Source of the DNA: JAZDJP01 sp043803805
GTDB lineage: Bacteria > Planctomycetota > JAZDJP01
Direction of reading: 5' to 3'
Assembly (NCBI GenBank): GCA_043803805.1
Contig: JAZDJP010000064.1
Location: 1-36,407, forward strand
DNA length: 36,407 nt
This document shows, piece by piece, positions 1-6,852 of the stretch. Position 1 is the first letter of the stretch. Each line of letters starts with the position of its first letter. Made by a program: the position numbers and the translations under genes. The notes beneath the pieces are model-generated. The model had not been told where the DNA came from and ran no database searches. It worked only from the letters and a program-made list of their open reading frames with translations.

Positions 1-162
1 GAGAAACGCGTATTTCGAACGCAGAAGCCGCCGGAACACCGCCACGGGGGTGAGGGCGTCGGCGAGGTACTGGCGGTACACCGGGACGAGTTTCCCCTCG
101 CGGTAAAGCGCCGCGAACCGGGGAAGGGGGGGGAAGGCGTCAGAGGGAATTTTCATGGTCAT
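1..162 (-). CDS. trpE: Anthranilate synthase component I, N-terminal fragment (cut by window edge)
   Basis: The 54 codons visible run off the left edge in frame. The translation contains RFAALYREGKLVPVYRQYLA followed by DALTPVAVFRRL and YAFL. This matches the N-terminal region of TrpE-type chorismate-binding enzymes, where a V-P-V-Y-R stretch is followed by an L-T-P-V-x-x-F-x-x-L segment and then a Y-x-F-L-L-E-S motif. The full enzyme converts chorismate and glutamine-derived ammonia to anthranilate, the first step of tryptophan synthesis, in the cytoplasm. There are two in-frame ATGs, at 162 and 156; the upstream one is given because GGGACA lies just before it. PabB or an isochorismate synthase relative cannot be fully excluded, because the catalytic C-terminal domain is outside the window. 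Confidence 0.72.
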   Translation of the reverse strand, partial: MTMKIPSDAFPPLPRFAALYREGKLVPVYRQYLADALTPVAVFRRLLRSKYAFL

Positions 163-192
163 TTGTCCCGCGTAAGCGTGTATGGGGGGGCG

Positions 193-221
193 ATTGTGCA
201 ACACGGAGGGGAGTGGTTCAA
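193..221 (-). promoter_or_regulatory. Candidate sigma-70-type promoter for trpE
   Basis: On the minus strand a TTGAAC box (216-221) is separated by 17 nt from CACAAT (193-198), about 30 nt before the trpE start. Spacing is ideal but the -10 box is weak. No leader peptide rich in Trp codons or attenuator was recognised. Confidence 0.35.
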
Positions 222-239
222 GGATATAACGTTGATGTG

Positions 240-487
240 ACTCGTGAACCGTGACCCGTGGCTTGCAGGAAACCGGAAACTTGAAACTGGATACTTGGAT
301 CCGGCAACCGGGAACCGTAGAAAGAAGTCGACGAGTCAGCGAGTCGGAGAGTCGCCGAGTCCGGAATGAAAACCACACCACGGGAAACACGGAAGGACCA
401 CGGAAACACGAAATCGCCACGAAAACACGAAATGGAAAAGAGGGATTCGGGAACCGGCAACGGGAAACCGGGAACCGCCACAGATCG
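240..487. repeat. Intergenic tract of degenerate short repeats
   Basis: This stretch between trpE and the next gene has no convincing gene. It is built from short imperfect repeats: variants of CCGGGAACCGG (for example near 300-315 and 450-475), variants of CGAGTCNGCGAGTC (about 328-360), and variants of CCACGGAAACACGAAA (about 375-430). The same two families (CCACGGAAACACGG and GAGTC units) return in the intergenic tract at 35641-35802. Short open frames here are low-complexity products of the repeats. Confidence 0.6.
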
Positions 488-1168
488 TCATGAAGTCATG
501 TGGTCATGACGCGAATCAGGAGGCGGGGCCATCTCGTTTGCTCCTGCCCTCAATGGCCGCACGAATGCATCCGAGAGATTCATGGCGATTATTTTCTCCT
601 TCATTTGTTCTAACAAGGCGAAAAAATTCGCGCGCAGTTTGCATTGAGTGAACATCAATCGCCTGATGGTGAGTTCGCAAAACGGCTTCTTGTTCCACGT
701 GGAGGTTGAAAAATCACATTGGGTAACATCCAGCGCATTCGTCCGAAAAACAAGATCAACCGAATGCCACCTCCCTTGTTTTTCGCCAAATACAGTCAAA
801 CCAGTCCGGGGTGTTTTATCCACAAATTCCACGATCTTGTGGCTGGTGTCCGTGTGAACCTTCTGTTGTTGAGAAGGCCCTTCAAAAACGAGGCGTTGGC
901 ACCCATCAAAAATTTCAGTTATGTTATGAGCCTCATCAATCAATAAGCAAAAATTTTCTGCTTCCTGTGTCTGGCTCGGGGTGCACTTTTCAAGGTAATC
1001 CGCGGGGATACCACCAAGATATTTTCGGAATGATTCGATTGCCACGTTCCATGTGGAGTTTATTTTCGACACTCTCCAAGAATAAAATAATGGGAATGTA
1101 GTCACATACAAGGGATTCTCGACTACACGTTGTTTTCCCTCGCTCGCCTGAGTCATGCGCCATTTCAT
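488..1168 (-). CDS. Hypothetical protein in an AT-richer island
   Basis: An open frame of 226 codons whose base composition is visibly AT-richer than the GC-rich genes on both sides, suggesting recent transfer or decay. I do not recognise the family. It has no obvious signal peptide or membrane segment; the middle holds a hydrophobic stretch ending LLIDEAHN, which looks like a Walker-B/DEAH box but has no Walker A or helicase motifs around it, so I give it no weight. The last residues (DSRHDHMTS) are encoded by a repeat that also lies just after the permease gene at about 1870-1895, so the original C-terminus may have been replaced. The start ATG overlaps the stop of a decayed HMA-domain fragment. 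It may be a genuine small gene, a truncated gene or a chance frame. Confidence 0.4.
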   Translation of the reverse strand: MKWRMTQASEGKQRVVENPLYVTTFPLFYSWRVSKINSTWNVAIESFRKYLGGIPADYLEKCTPSQTQEAENFCLLIDEAHNITEIFDGCQRLVFEGPSQQQKVHTDTSHKIVEFVDKTPRTGLTVFGEKQGRWHSVDLVFRTNALDVTQCDFSTSTWNKKPFCELTIRRLMFTQCKLRANFFALLEQMKEKIIAMNLSDAFVRPLRAGANEMAPPPDSRHDHMTS

Positions 1169-1236
1169 TTCGCGTTCGTCACATCATGCCATGCTGCCAT
1201 GATCGCCCGGCGCAAGGCCTCCGGCGACGGGGTGTT
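1165..1236 (-). pseudogene. Relic of an HMA-domain 3' end
   Basis: Read on the minus strand this encodes PSPEALRRAIMAAWHDVT and then a stop. It is a diverged copy of the last residues of the permease-HMA protein ending at 1891 (PSPEALRQAIMAAGYDVTA). About 40 of 51 aligned bases match, with several differences at third codon positions, as expected of a once-coding copy. An in-frame stop lies three codons upstream, so only the tail survives. It sits directly downstream of the toxin gene. Confidence 0.6.
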
Positions 1237-1250
1237 TCACCCCCTCGGGT

Positions 1251-1523
1251 TCAGAAATCCTTGCGATACACATCGCGACGATGCGCGACCCGGATCAGGA
1301 CGATCGTGACAACGTTTTCCCGGATCTGATAAACCACCCGATAATCCCCGACCCGCACGCGGTATAAATCCTCGGCGCCATGCAACTTCTTCGAGCCGGA
1401 GGGATGAGCGTTTGTCGTCAACGCGTCAATCGCCGCTCCAACGCGAACTTGAATGACACGCTCCAGTTTTCTGAATTGCCGCTCGAACTCCGGCTTGTAA
1501 AGGACGGTGTAGTGGCGTGTCAT
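1251..1523 (-). CDS. RelE/ParE-family toxin
   Basis: A 90-residue protein of typical RelE/ParE length. It begins with the beta-strand Y-T-V-L-Y-K-P-E-F, then an alpha-helical hairpin (about residues 14-37), then the family core LYRVRVGDYRVVYQI (about 53-67) and the C-terminal strand and basic tail VLIRVAHRRDVYR. RelE members cut mRNA at the ribosome and ParE members poison DNA gyrase; the basic Arg/His-rich C-terminus and the YRVRVGDYRVVY core lean to RelE. The gene starts 9 nt after the antitoxin stop, the usual arrangement of a two-gene type II toxin-antitoxin operon. Confidence 0.85.
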   Translation of the reverse strand: MTRHYTVLYKPEFERQFRKLERVIQVRVGAAIDALTTNAHPSGSKKLHGAEDLYRVRVGDYRVVYQIRENVVTIVLIRVAHRRDVYRKDF

Positions 1524-1532
1524 GCGAGGCCC

Positions 1533-1778
1533 CTACAGCCCAAGTTCCGCTTTCAGTTTCGCCCACGGCTTCGCCCCCGATTCTTTTAACGCCTTGCGGG
1601 CCGCCGCCAGGTCCATGCGATCCTCCAACTCCTCCAGTAATTCGGCGTCTTCGACGGGCACAATGACGGCAATGGCCTTGCCTCTTCGCTGAAGGCAAAC
1701 CCGTTCCTTGCCGTAGGCGGCGCGATTGACGGAATCGGAGATATTCTCCCGGAACTCCCGTGTTGACAGTTTCAGCAT
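1533..1778 (-). CDS. Phd/YefM-family antitoxin
   Basis: An 81-residue antitoxin. The N-terminal half (LSTREFRENISDSVNRA, then a V-C-L-Q-R-R-G-K-A-I-A-V-I-V-P-V-E-D stretch) is the Phd/YefM fold that dimerises and binds operator DNA. The C-terminal half (about 45-81) is charged and helical and should wrap the RelE-type toxin. The start at 1778 is chosen because GGGGAGGGGG lies 5-6 nt upstream; an upstream ATG at 1817 falls inside the promoter -10 box and would not be transcribed. It precedes and probably autoregulates the toxin gene. Confidence 0.85.
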   Translation of the reverse strand: MLKLSTREFRENISDSVNRAAYGKERVCLQRRGKAIAVIVPVEDAELLEELEDRMDLAAARKALKESGAKPWAKLKAELGL

Positions 1779-1807
1779 GGTTGCCCCCTCCCCAACATGA
1801 TTGATTA

Positions 1808-1845
1808 GTGTACACATGATACCATATTCCTGAGGGGCGTGTCAA
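1808..1845 (-). promoter_or_regulatory. Toxin-antitoxin promoter with palindromic operator
   Basis: On the minus strand a perfect -35 box TTGACA (1840-1845) is followed after 18 nt by a -10 box TATCAT (1816-1821). Immediately downstream is the 8-bp perfect palindrome GTGTACAC (1808-1815), at the expected transcription start. A palindrome at this place fits binding by the Phd-type antitoxin to repress its own operon. Confidence 0.65.
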
Positions 1846-1890
1846 ATGGAATTTCCGGAAGCCGCAACCGATCGTCATGGGAGCATGAAG

Positions 1891-3141
1891 TCATGCGGTT
1901 ACATCATACCCCGCCGCCATGATCGCCTGCCGCAGGGCCTCGGGCGAGGGGGGCGGTTCGACGGGGCGGATGGTCACGATTCCTGTCGTGAGGTCCACCG
2001 TTGCCTCCCGGACGCCGGTGACGCCGGTGACCGCCTTGGTGACGTTCGCGACGCAGTGGGCGCAGGTCATCCCGCCGACGCGCAGGGTGATCGTACCCCC
2101 CGCCGGGACCGTCTGCTTCGACCGGGAAAATCCGCGCATGGCCGCCTCCCGGCAAATCGCCCGGAGGACGAGAATCCCCAGGATGCCCGCTCCGGCGAGG
2201 TGAAATATCCCGCCGCCGCCCGCCCCGTGGACGTGGCCGGTCGAGACGGGAAGGGGGATGGTCCAATGGTCATAAATTCGATTCACAAGCCATCCGGCGA
2301 TTAATGAAAAAATCGAAAGGGATCCCAAGTAAACAATCAGGGCGCGTTTTCCGAGTTCCCGGGCCACCATCGTTACGGTGGCGACGTTCGTGGCCGGGCC
2401 GGCGAGCAGAAACACAAGCGCCGCGCCGGGATTCATCCCCTTGGCGAGGAAGGCGGCGGCCACCGGCACGGAACCCGTGGCGCACACGTACATCGGAATT
2501 CCGATGGCGAGCATGAGAAGCATTTGCCCCCATTCCCCGCCGGGGATGCGGGCGATGACGTCCGGCGGGAGAAGCGCCCCGATGACCCCGGCGAGGGCGA
2601 CGCCCAAAAGGAGCCACGTGTAGATGCCGTCGAAGAGTTCCCCGAAGGCGTAGGCGATGCCATTCGCGAGGCGGCGTCCGAGGGGGCGGCGGGCGTCGTC
2701 CGCCCCGTTCATGTTGGAAGCCCCGGGCGGCGCCGGGTCGGGGAGGAGATTCCCGAGAAATCCAACCGCCAGGCAGGTGATTACGGAAAGGACCGTTCTC
2801 ACCGCGGTAAACGCCCAGCCGATAAGCCCGCCCGCCACGAAAATCGTATCGAGGTCCGTCTGGGGCGTCGCGATTAGAAACGAAAGCGTCGGGCCGATGC
2901 CCGCCCCGCGCCGCCGGAGGGACGCCGCCGCCGGGATGACGCCGCAGGAGCACAGGGGCAGGGGAATTCCGAGGAGCGTCGCGTTCAGGACCGTCCGGAC
3001 GCTTCGCCCGCCGAGCGCGCGCGCGATCATCCTGCCCGGAAGCAGTGCGTGGAAGAGTCCCGCCGCGAGGAACCCCATGACGAGCCAGGGGGCCATCTCG
3101 AGGGAGACCTCCAGGATGCCGTTCAGGATGTCGTGCCCCAT
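1891..3141 (-). CDS. SO_0444-type Cu/Zn efflux permease fused to a heavy-metal-associated domain
   Basis: A 416-residue integral membrane protein of the DUF318/ArsP-like permease family. Residues 1-335 hold about eight to ten membrane segments, including the family signature PLPLCSCGVIP (about 60-70) with paired cysteines, and a second related half with IGIPMYVCATGSVPVAAAF (about 214-232). The C-terminus (about 350-416) is a complete HMA domain with the metal-binding GGMTCAHC motif. Members export copper or zinc (or arsenic compounds) across the inner membrane; the cysteine motif and the HMA favour a soft metal such as copper. The start has GGAG 7 nt upstream. The 3' end of this gene is partly duplicated at 1165-1236, on the far side of the toxin-antitoxin pair. 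Confidence 0.85.
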   Translation of the reverse strand: MGHDILNGILEVSLEMAPWLVMGFLAAGLFHALLPGRMIARALGGRSVRTVLNATLLGIPLPLCSCGVIPAAASLRRRGAGIGPTLSFLIATPQTDLDTIFVAGGLIGWAFTAVRTVLSVITCLAVGFLGNLLPDPAPPGASNMNGADDARRPLGRRLANGIAYAFGELFDGIYTWLLLGVALAGVIGALLPPDVIARIPGGEWGQMLLMLAIGIPMYVCATGSVPVAAAFLAKGMNPGAALVFLLAGPATNVATVTMVARELGKRALIVYLGSLSIFSLIAGWLVNRIYDHWTIPLPVSTGHVHGAGGGGIFHLAGAGILGILVLRAICREAAMRGFSRSKQTVPAGGTITLRVGGMTCAHCVANVTKAVTGVTGVREATVDLTTGIVTIRPVEPPPSPEALRQAIMAAGYDVTA

Positions 3142-3175
3142 CGGAATCTCCGCGGATGCGGCCGTGGCGTCGGGA

Positions 3176-4096
3176 CTAGAGCTCGTCGAAGTCGGGCGGT
3201 TGTTCGTGTCCCCCGGCGTCCCGGGCCTGGGCGGCCTCGATGAGGTCCCGGTCTTCGGGCAGGCGCCGGCAGAGGATGAACGACGACGTCACCTGGAAGG
3301 CGTAGGCGAAGGCGAAGACCGCGGCCCCCAGGAGAATCTGACTGCTGTTCAGGGTGAGGCGGGCGAATTCCCCGTCCAGCCGCGCGACATCGACACCGGT
3401 GACGCGGGCCATGAGGTCGAAGGCCAATCCCCGCACCCCCCATGCCAGGAGGGCCAGCGGCAACGTCCCGAGAACCGCGAACGCCGCCGCGAGGAACTCC
3501 AGCCACAGGAGTTTCCGCGTCCCGAGGCCGAACAGCCAGCGCACGTCCGCGACGATCCGGAAGGGATCGGACGGGCCCATGATCAGGATCGGGGGAAGGA
3601 GGAAGAGCCCCAGAAGCAGGGATGCCGCCAGAGCCGCCAGGATGAGGATCAGGGGAAACGTGATCCCCGCCAGGTAGGCGGCGCCGATGGCGTCAATCCG
3701 GCCGGGAAGGAGAATCAGGACAAGCGTCCCGGCCACGAGGAAGATGACGCCCCCGGCGACCACGCCCAGGAACAGGAGTCCCGCGGCATGCGCGCGGAAA
3801 AATCCGGCCCAGCGGACCATCGGGCCGGGGGGGTGGTTTTCCTCCTCATCCCGGCACATGCGGGTGATGACGAGCGCCGTGAAGACGAGGATGAGGTAGG
3901 ACGAGAGGAATCCCACGAGACTGAGCAGCGCCCCGGGTACGCCCCCGCCCAGGAACGGGCCGGCGTGGAAGTGGATGAAGTAGAAAAGAAAACCGGCGCA
4001 GTAGAGGCCGAAGGCCGACACCAGGAGTTTCGGGAGGGAAAGCGTCCGCCAGAACGCGGCGGCGAGGTGGTGGAACCGGCCCATCGGTGTGTTCAT
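3176..4096 (-). CDS. Polytopic membrane protein of unknown function
   Basis: A 306-residue protein with about six hydrophobic segments, including LLSLVGFLSSYLILVFTALV, GLLFLGVVAGGVIFLVAGTL, FPLILILAALAASLLLGLFL, LGTLPLALLAWGVRG and ILLGAAVFAFAYAFQVTSSF, and a charged cytoplasmic-looking tail. This layout resembles general DUF4013-like or glycerophosphoryl-phosphodiesterase membrane-domain proteins, but I see no motif that assigns it. The frame is open far upstream, but that part lies antisense to the epimerase gene at 4181-5158; the start at 4096 (MNTPMGRF) is the first one outside it. It lies 34 nt upstream of the permease-HMA gene on the same strand and may be co-transcribed with it. Confidence 0.7.
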   Translation of the reverse strand: MNTPMGRFHHLAAAFWRTLSLPKLLVSAFGLYCAGFLFYFIHFHAGPFLGGGVPGALLSLVGFLSSYLILVFTALVITRMCRDEEENHPPGPMVRWAGFFRAHAAGLLFLGVVAGGVIFLVAGTLVLILLPGRIDAIGAAYLAGITFPLILILAALAASLLLGLFLLPPILIMGPSDPFRIVADVRWLFGLGTRKLLWLEFLAAAFAVLGTLPLALLAWGVRGLAFDLMARVTGVDVARLDGEFARLTLNSSQILLGAAVFAFAYAFQVTSSFILCRRLPEDRDLIEAAQARDAGGHEQPPDFDEL

Positions 4097-4146
4097 TTCC
4101 CATAAGATACCGGCGCGGCCGGGGGGGCGCAATGAGATTCCACGTC

Positions 4147-4174
4147 TTGACAAAAGGCGTCCGCGGGGCATGAT
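4147..4174 (+). promoter_or_regulatory. Candidate promoter of the epimerase gene, leaderless layout
   Basis: A perfect -35 TTGACA (4147-4152), a 16-nt spacer and a -10 CATGAT (4169-4174). Only 6 nt separate the -10 box from the ATG at 4181, so transcription would start at or next to the start codon. No clear ribosome-binding site precedes the ATG, which fits a leaderless mRNA. Confidence 0.45.
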
Positions 4175-4180
4175 GGCGTC

Positions 4181-5158
4181 ATGCGCGCGGTCGTCACCGG
4201 CGGGGCCGGATTCCTCGGAAGCCATCTCGTTGACGCGCTTCTCGCGCGGGGGCACGCGGTGGTCGCGGTGGACAATTTTCTCACCGGGACGCCGCGGAAT
4301 CTGGAGCATCTTTCGGGCGAGAAGCGTTTCGCCCTCATCTCCGGGAACGTCACCGAATTCATTGCCGTGGACGGAGCCGTGGACGCCGTCCTTCACTTCG
4401 CCTCCCCCGCCAGTCCCCGCGACTACGGCCAGTTCCCCATTCAGACGCTGAAGGTCGGGGCGCTGGGGACCCACAGGGCGCTGGGCCTGGCGAAGGCCAA
4501 ACGGGCGCGTTTTCTCATGGCCTCGACCTCGGAGGTCTACGGCGATCCGAAAATCCATCCCCAGCCGGAGACCTATTGGGGGAACGTGAATCCCATCGGC
4601 CCGCGGGGCGTCTACGACGAGGCCAAGCGCTTCGCCGAGGCGATGGTCATGGCCTATCACCGGGTGCATGCCCTCGACACCCGGATCGTCCGCATCTTCA
4701 ACACCTACGGTCCGCGCATGCGTCCCGACGACGGCCGGGCCCTTCCGAATTTCATCAACCAGGCCCTTCGCGGGGAGCCCCTCACCGTCTACGGCGATGG
4801 CGGCCAGACCCGGAGTTTCTGCTACGTGGCCGACACGGCGGAGGGGATCGTGCGGCTTCTGCTCGCGGAGCCGTCGGCCCCCGACGCTCCGGTGGAGGAG
4901 GATGTCCATTTCCCCGTCAACATCGGGAACCCGTCGGAGATGACGGTGCTCGCGATGGCGAAGGAGGTTTTGGCGCAGGTCCGGGCGGGGGGGCCCGGCC
5001 GGACCTCCCGCATCGTGTTCGAACCGCTCCCCGTGGACGATCCCCACGTCCGTCAGCCGGACATCACCCGTGCGAGGCATCTCCTGGCGTGGGAGCCGAA
5101 GGTCCCGCTCGCGAAAGGGCTCGAAACGACCATCGCGTATTTCCGGTCGCTTTTATAA
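4181..5158 (+). CDS. UDP-glucuronate decarboxylase-like NAD-dependent epimerase/dehydratase
   Basis: A 325-residue extended SDR enzyme. The N-terminal Rossmann motif is TGGAGFLGSHL (about 6-16), followed by the acidic residue that binds the NAD ribose (VAVDNF, Asp31). The catalytic set is Ser/Thr at 115-117 (ASTSEVYGDP) and Tyr145-x3-Lys149 (GVYDEAKRFAE). The substrate part has FNTYGPRM, YGDGGQTRSFCYV and the late PVDDPHVRQPDI segment typical of UDP-xylose synthase (UXS) and close relatives. UXS oxidises and decarboxylates UDP-glucuronate to UDP-xylose for glycan synthesis in the cytoplasm. Length is normal for a bacterial UXS. A dTDP-glucose 4,6-dehydratase-like activity is the main alternative. 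The gene stands alone and ends 2 nt from the stop of the convergent radical SAM gene. Confidence 0.85.
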   Translation: MRAVVTGGAGFLGSHLVDALLARGHAVVAVDNFLTGTPRNLEHLSGEKRFALISGNVTEFIAVDGAVDAVLHFASPASPRDYGQFPIQTLKVGALGTHRALGLAKAKRARFLMASTSEVYGDPKIHPQPETYWGNVNPIGPRGVYDEAKRFAEAMVMAYHRVHALDTRIVRIFNTYGPRMRPDDGRALPNFINQALRGEPLTVYGDGGQTRSFCYVADTAEGIVRLLLAEPSAPDAPVEEDVHFPVNIGNPSEMTVLAMAKEVLAQVRAGGPGRTSRIVFEPLPVDDPHVRQPDITRARHLLAWEPKVPLAKGLETTIAYFRSLL

Positions 5159-5160
5159 TT

Positions 5161-6837
5161 TCAGGATTTCGCCGGCGGCTCCGCGCCCTGTGCCATGCAA
5201 CCGGACAGAACGCGCTCGCGGAACCGGATGCAGTGATACGCCATGCCCATCTGCGAGAAAAATGCATCCAGAAGTCCATGGCGCAAACTCCAGAGGAACA
5301 ACCGGAGAAACTCGACCCGGTAGGCGCCTCGAACGCCCATTTGCCAAAATAACCCGGGCATCGAACGCAGTTTGACACGCCAACTCAGGAGCCGTCCATA
5401 ATGCGTCGTTTGATTCCGGGTCAGTTCCAGGTTGCGGCGCACGCGGCGCAAGAACGGAACCGGATCATACAAACGGTCCCAGACATCGCGGAACTGCCGG
5501 AAGACCGCCTCCTGCCCCTGACGATAAGCGATGTTGGTGTCGGTAACATTGTCGCCGGCCGGGGTGACCGGCAGGAGGCGGTTTTCGGATTTGAGACGGC
5601 GCCAGAGTTGGGTGCCGATCGGGGCGTTCAGCAGATTGACCATGGCCAGCGTGACGGCGGATTCCTCGATAAAGGCGACCATCCGTTCTCCGGCATCCGC
5701 GCGGTCCGTGTCGAACCCGAGGATGAAACCGGCCCAGATTTCCAATCCGTAACTCTGAATGATCCGCACGGAATCCAGGAGCGGCCTTCGCGCATTTTGC
5801 GATTTTTGCGTGGCTTGAAGATCTTCGGGGACGGTGGTCTCGATTCCCAGAAAAACGGCATAGAACTCCGCGCGACGCATGTCCTCCAACAAGTCCTTGT
5901 GTTCGGCCAGGTTCACCGAGGCCTCGGTGTAGAACTTGAACGGGTGACCGTGCTCCGCCTGCCAGCGGATAATGTGCGGCAGAAGCGCCTTTACCCGGGG
6001 CAGATTGCCGATGAAATTGTCATCCACAAAAAATACGGAACCGCGATGGCCGGTGGCCAGCAGGCCGTCCAGTTCGGAGAGAATCTGTCCGGGATTTTTC
6101 ACCCGCGGCTTGCGCCCGTAGATCTCGATGATGTCACAGAATTCGCAATTGAACGGACAGCCCACCGCGAATTGGAGCGACAGGGAAAGATAATCCCCGG
6201 CCCGTATGAGATCGTAACGCGGACGGGGCAGGACGGTCAGCGGCAGTTTCTCCCCGACCGTGTAGACGCGCTGGCCCGAGGGTCGCCCGGGAGTTCGCGC
6301 CAGGTCCGCGAACAGCCGCGGGGTGGCATCACCCACCTCGCCGCGGTGAATGTAATCCGCTTCCGGGTAATGCTCCGGCGCGAGAGACGGGTGCGGACCA
6401 CCGAGCACCACCGGCAGTCCGGCATCGTGGGCGCGACGCGTCAACCGGCTGACCGACTGCGCCTGGACGAGCATGGCGTTCATCATCAGAACGTCGGCCC
6501 ACCGCCAATCGCCCCCGCCCACCGATCGGACGTTCTCATCCACCACCCGTACGTTCCAGGAAGCCGGGAAAAACGCCGCCACGGTCAACAGGGAAAGCGG
6601 CGGCAACGGATATCGCGGTCCGGACAAAATGTCCCGAAAGGTATAATCCAGCCCCCAGAAGGTCGTTGGAAACCGGGGCATCACCATCAGGACGTTCAGC
6701 GACGCCCTCACCCCGTACAGGGCGCTCCACTCCGCCGAATTGGCCCATTCCCGACAATTCACCGCGTGAATTCCCTCCGGGTGAGTATCCGGCGACGCCT
6801 CCGGCGCGGGATTGACGGACTTTTCAGAAATCGCCAT
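5161..6837 (-). CDS. B12-binding-domain radical SAM enzyme
   Basis: A 558-residue class B radical SAM protein. Residues about 47-185 form a cobalamin-binding-like Rossmann domain (LNVLMVMPRFPTTFWGLDY, PLPPLSLLTVAAFFP, VVLGGPHPSLAPEHYPEADY). The radical SAM core follows, with the cluster motif C-x3-C-x2-C in VGCPFNCEFCDI (about 224-235), and the C-terminal part resembles the DUF4070 region. This architecture is shared by hopanoid C-2 methylase HpnP-like enzymes and many uncharacterised relatives that methylate or rearrange unactivated carbon; the canonical DxHxxG base-on B12 motif is not evident, as in many of the class. The substrate is unknown. It begins 15 nt after the stop of the radical SAM/FeeM fusion gene and is almost certainly its operon partner, so it may act on the same product. 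Confidence 0.85.
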   Translation of the reverse strand: MAISEKSVNPAPEASPDTHPEGIHAVNCREWANSAEWSALYGVRASLNVLMVMPRFPTTFWGLDYTFRDILSGPRYPLPPLSLLTVAAFFPASWNVRVVDENVRSVGGGDWRWADVLMMNAMLVQAQSVSRLTRRAHDAGLPVVLGGPHPSLAPEHYPEADYIHRGEVGDATPRLFADLARTPGRPSGQRVYTVGEKLPLTVLPRPRYDLIRAGDYLSLSLQFAVGCPFNCEFCDIIEIYGRKPRVKNPGQILSELDGLLATGHRGSVFFVDDNFIGNLPRVKALLPHIIRWQAEHGHPFKFYTEASVNLAEHKDLLEDMRRAEFYAVFLGIETTVPEDLQATQKSQNARRPLLDSVRIIQSYGLEIWAGFILGFDTDRADAGERMVAFIEESAVTLAMVNLLNAPIGTQLWRRLKSENRLLPVTPAGDNVTDTNIAYRQGQEAVFRQFRDVWDRLYDPVPFLRRVRRNLELTRNQTTHYGRLLSWRVKLRSMPGLFWQMGVRGAYRVEFLRLFLWSLRHGLLDAFFSQMGMAYHCIRFRERVLSGCMAQGAEPPAKS

Positions 6838-6852
6838 CGGCGTCCGTTGATG

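Noticed and set aside
905..960. IDEAHN box in the AT-rich hypothetical protein taken as a helicase Walker B
   Set aside because: No Walker A or other helicase motifs in the protein; a chance match is likely.
2657..4105. 482-codon + strand frame
   Set aside because: Arg/Pro/Gly-rich product opposite two membrane protein genes; no domain and no start signal.
4097..5080. Long upstream extension of the membrane protein frame at 3176 on the minus strand
   Set aside because: It is antisense to the epimerase gene, which has full motifs; the extension is Arg/His/Gly-rich shadow coding without membrane segments.
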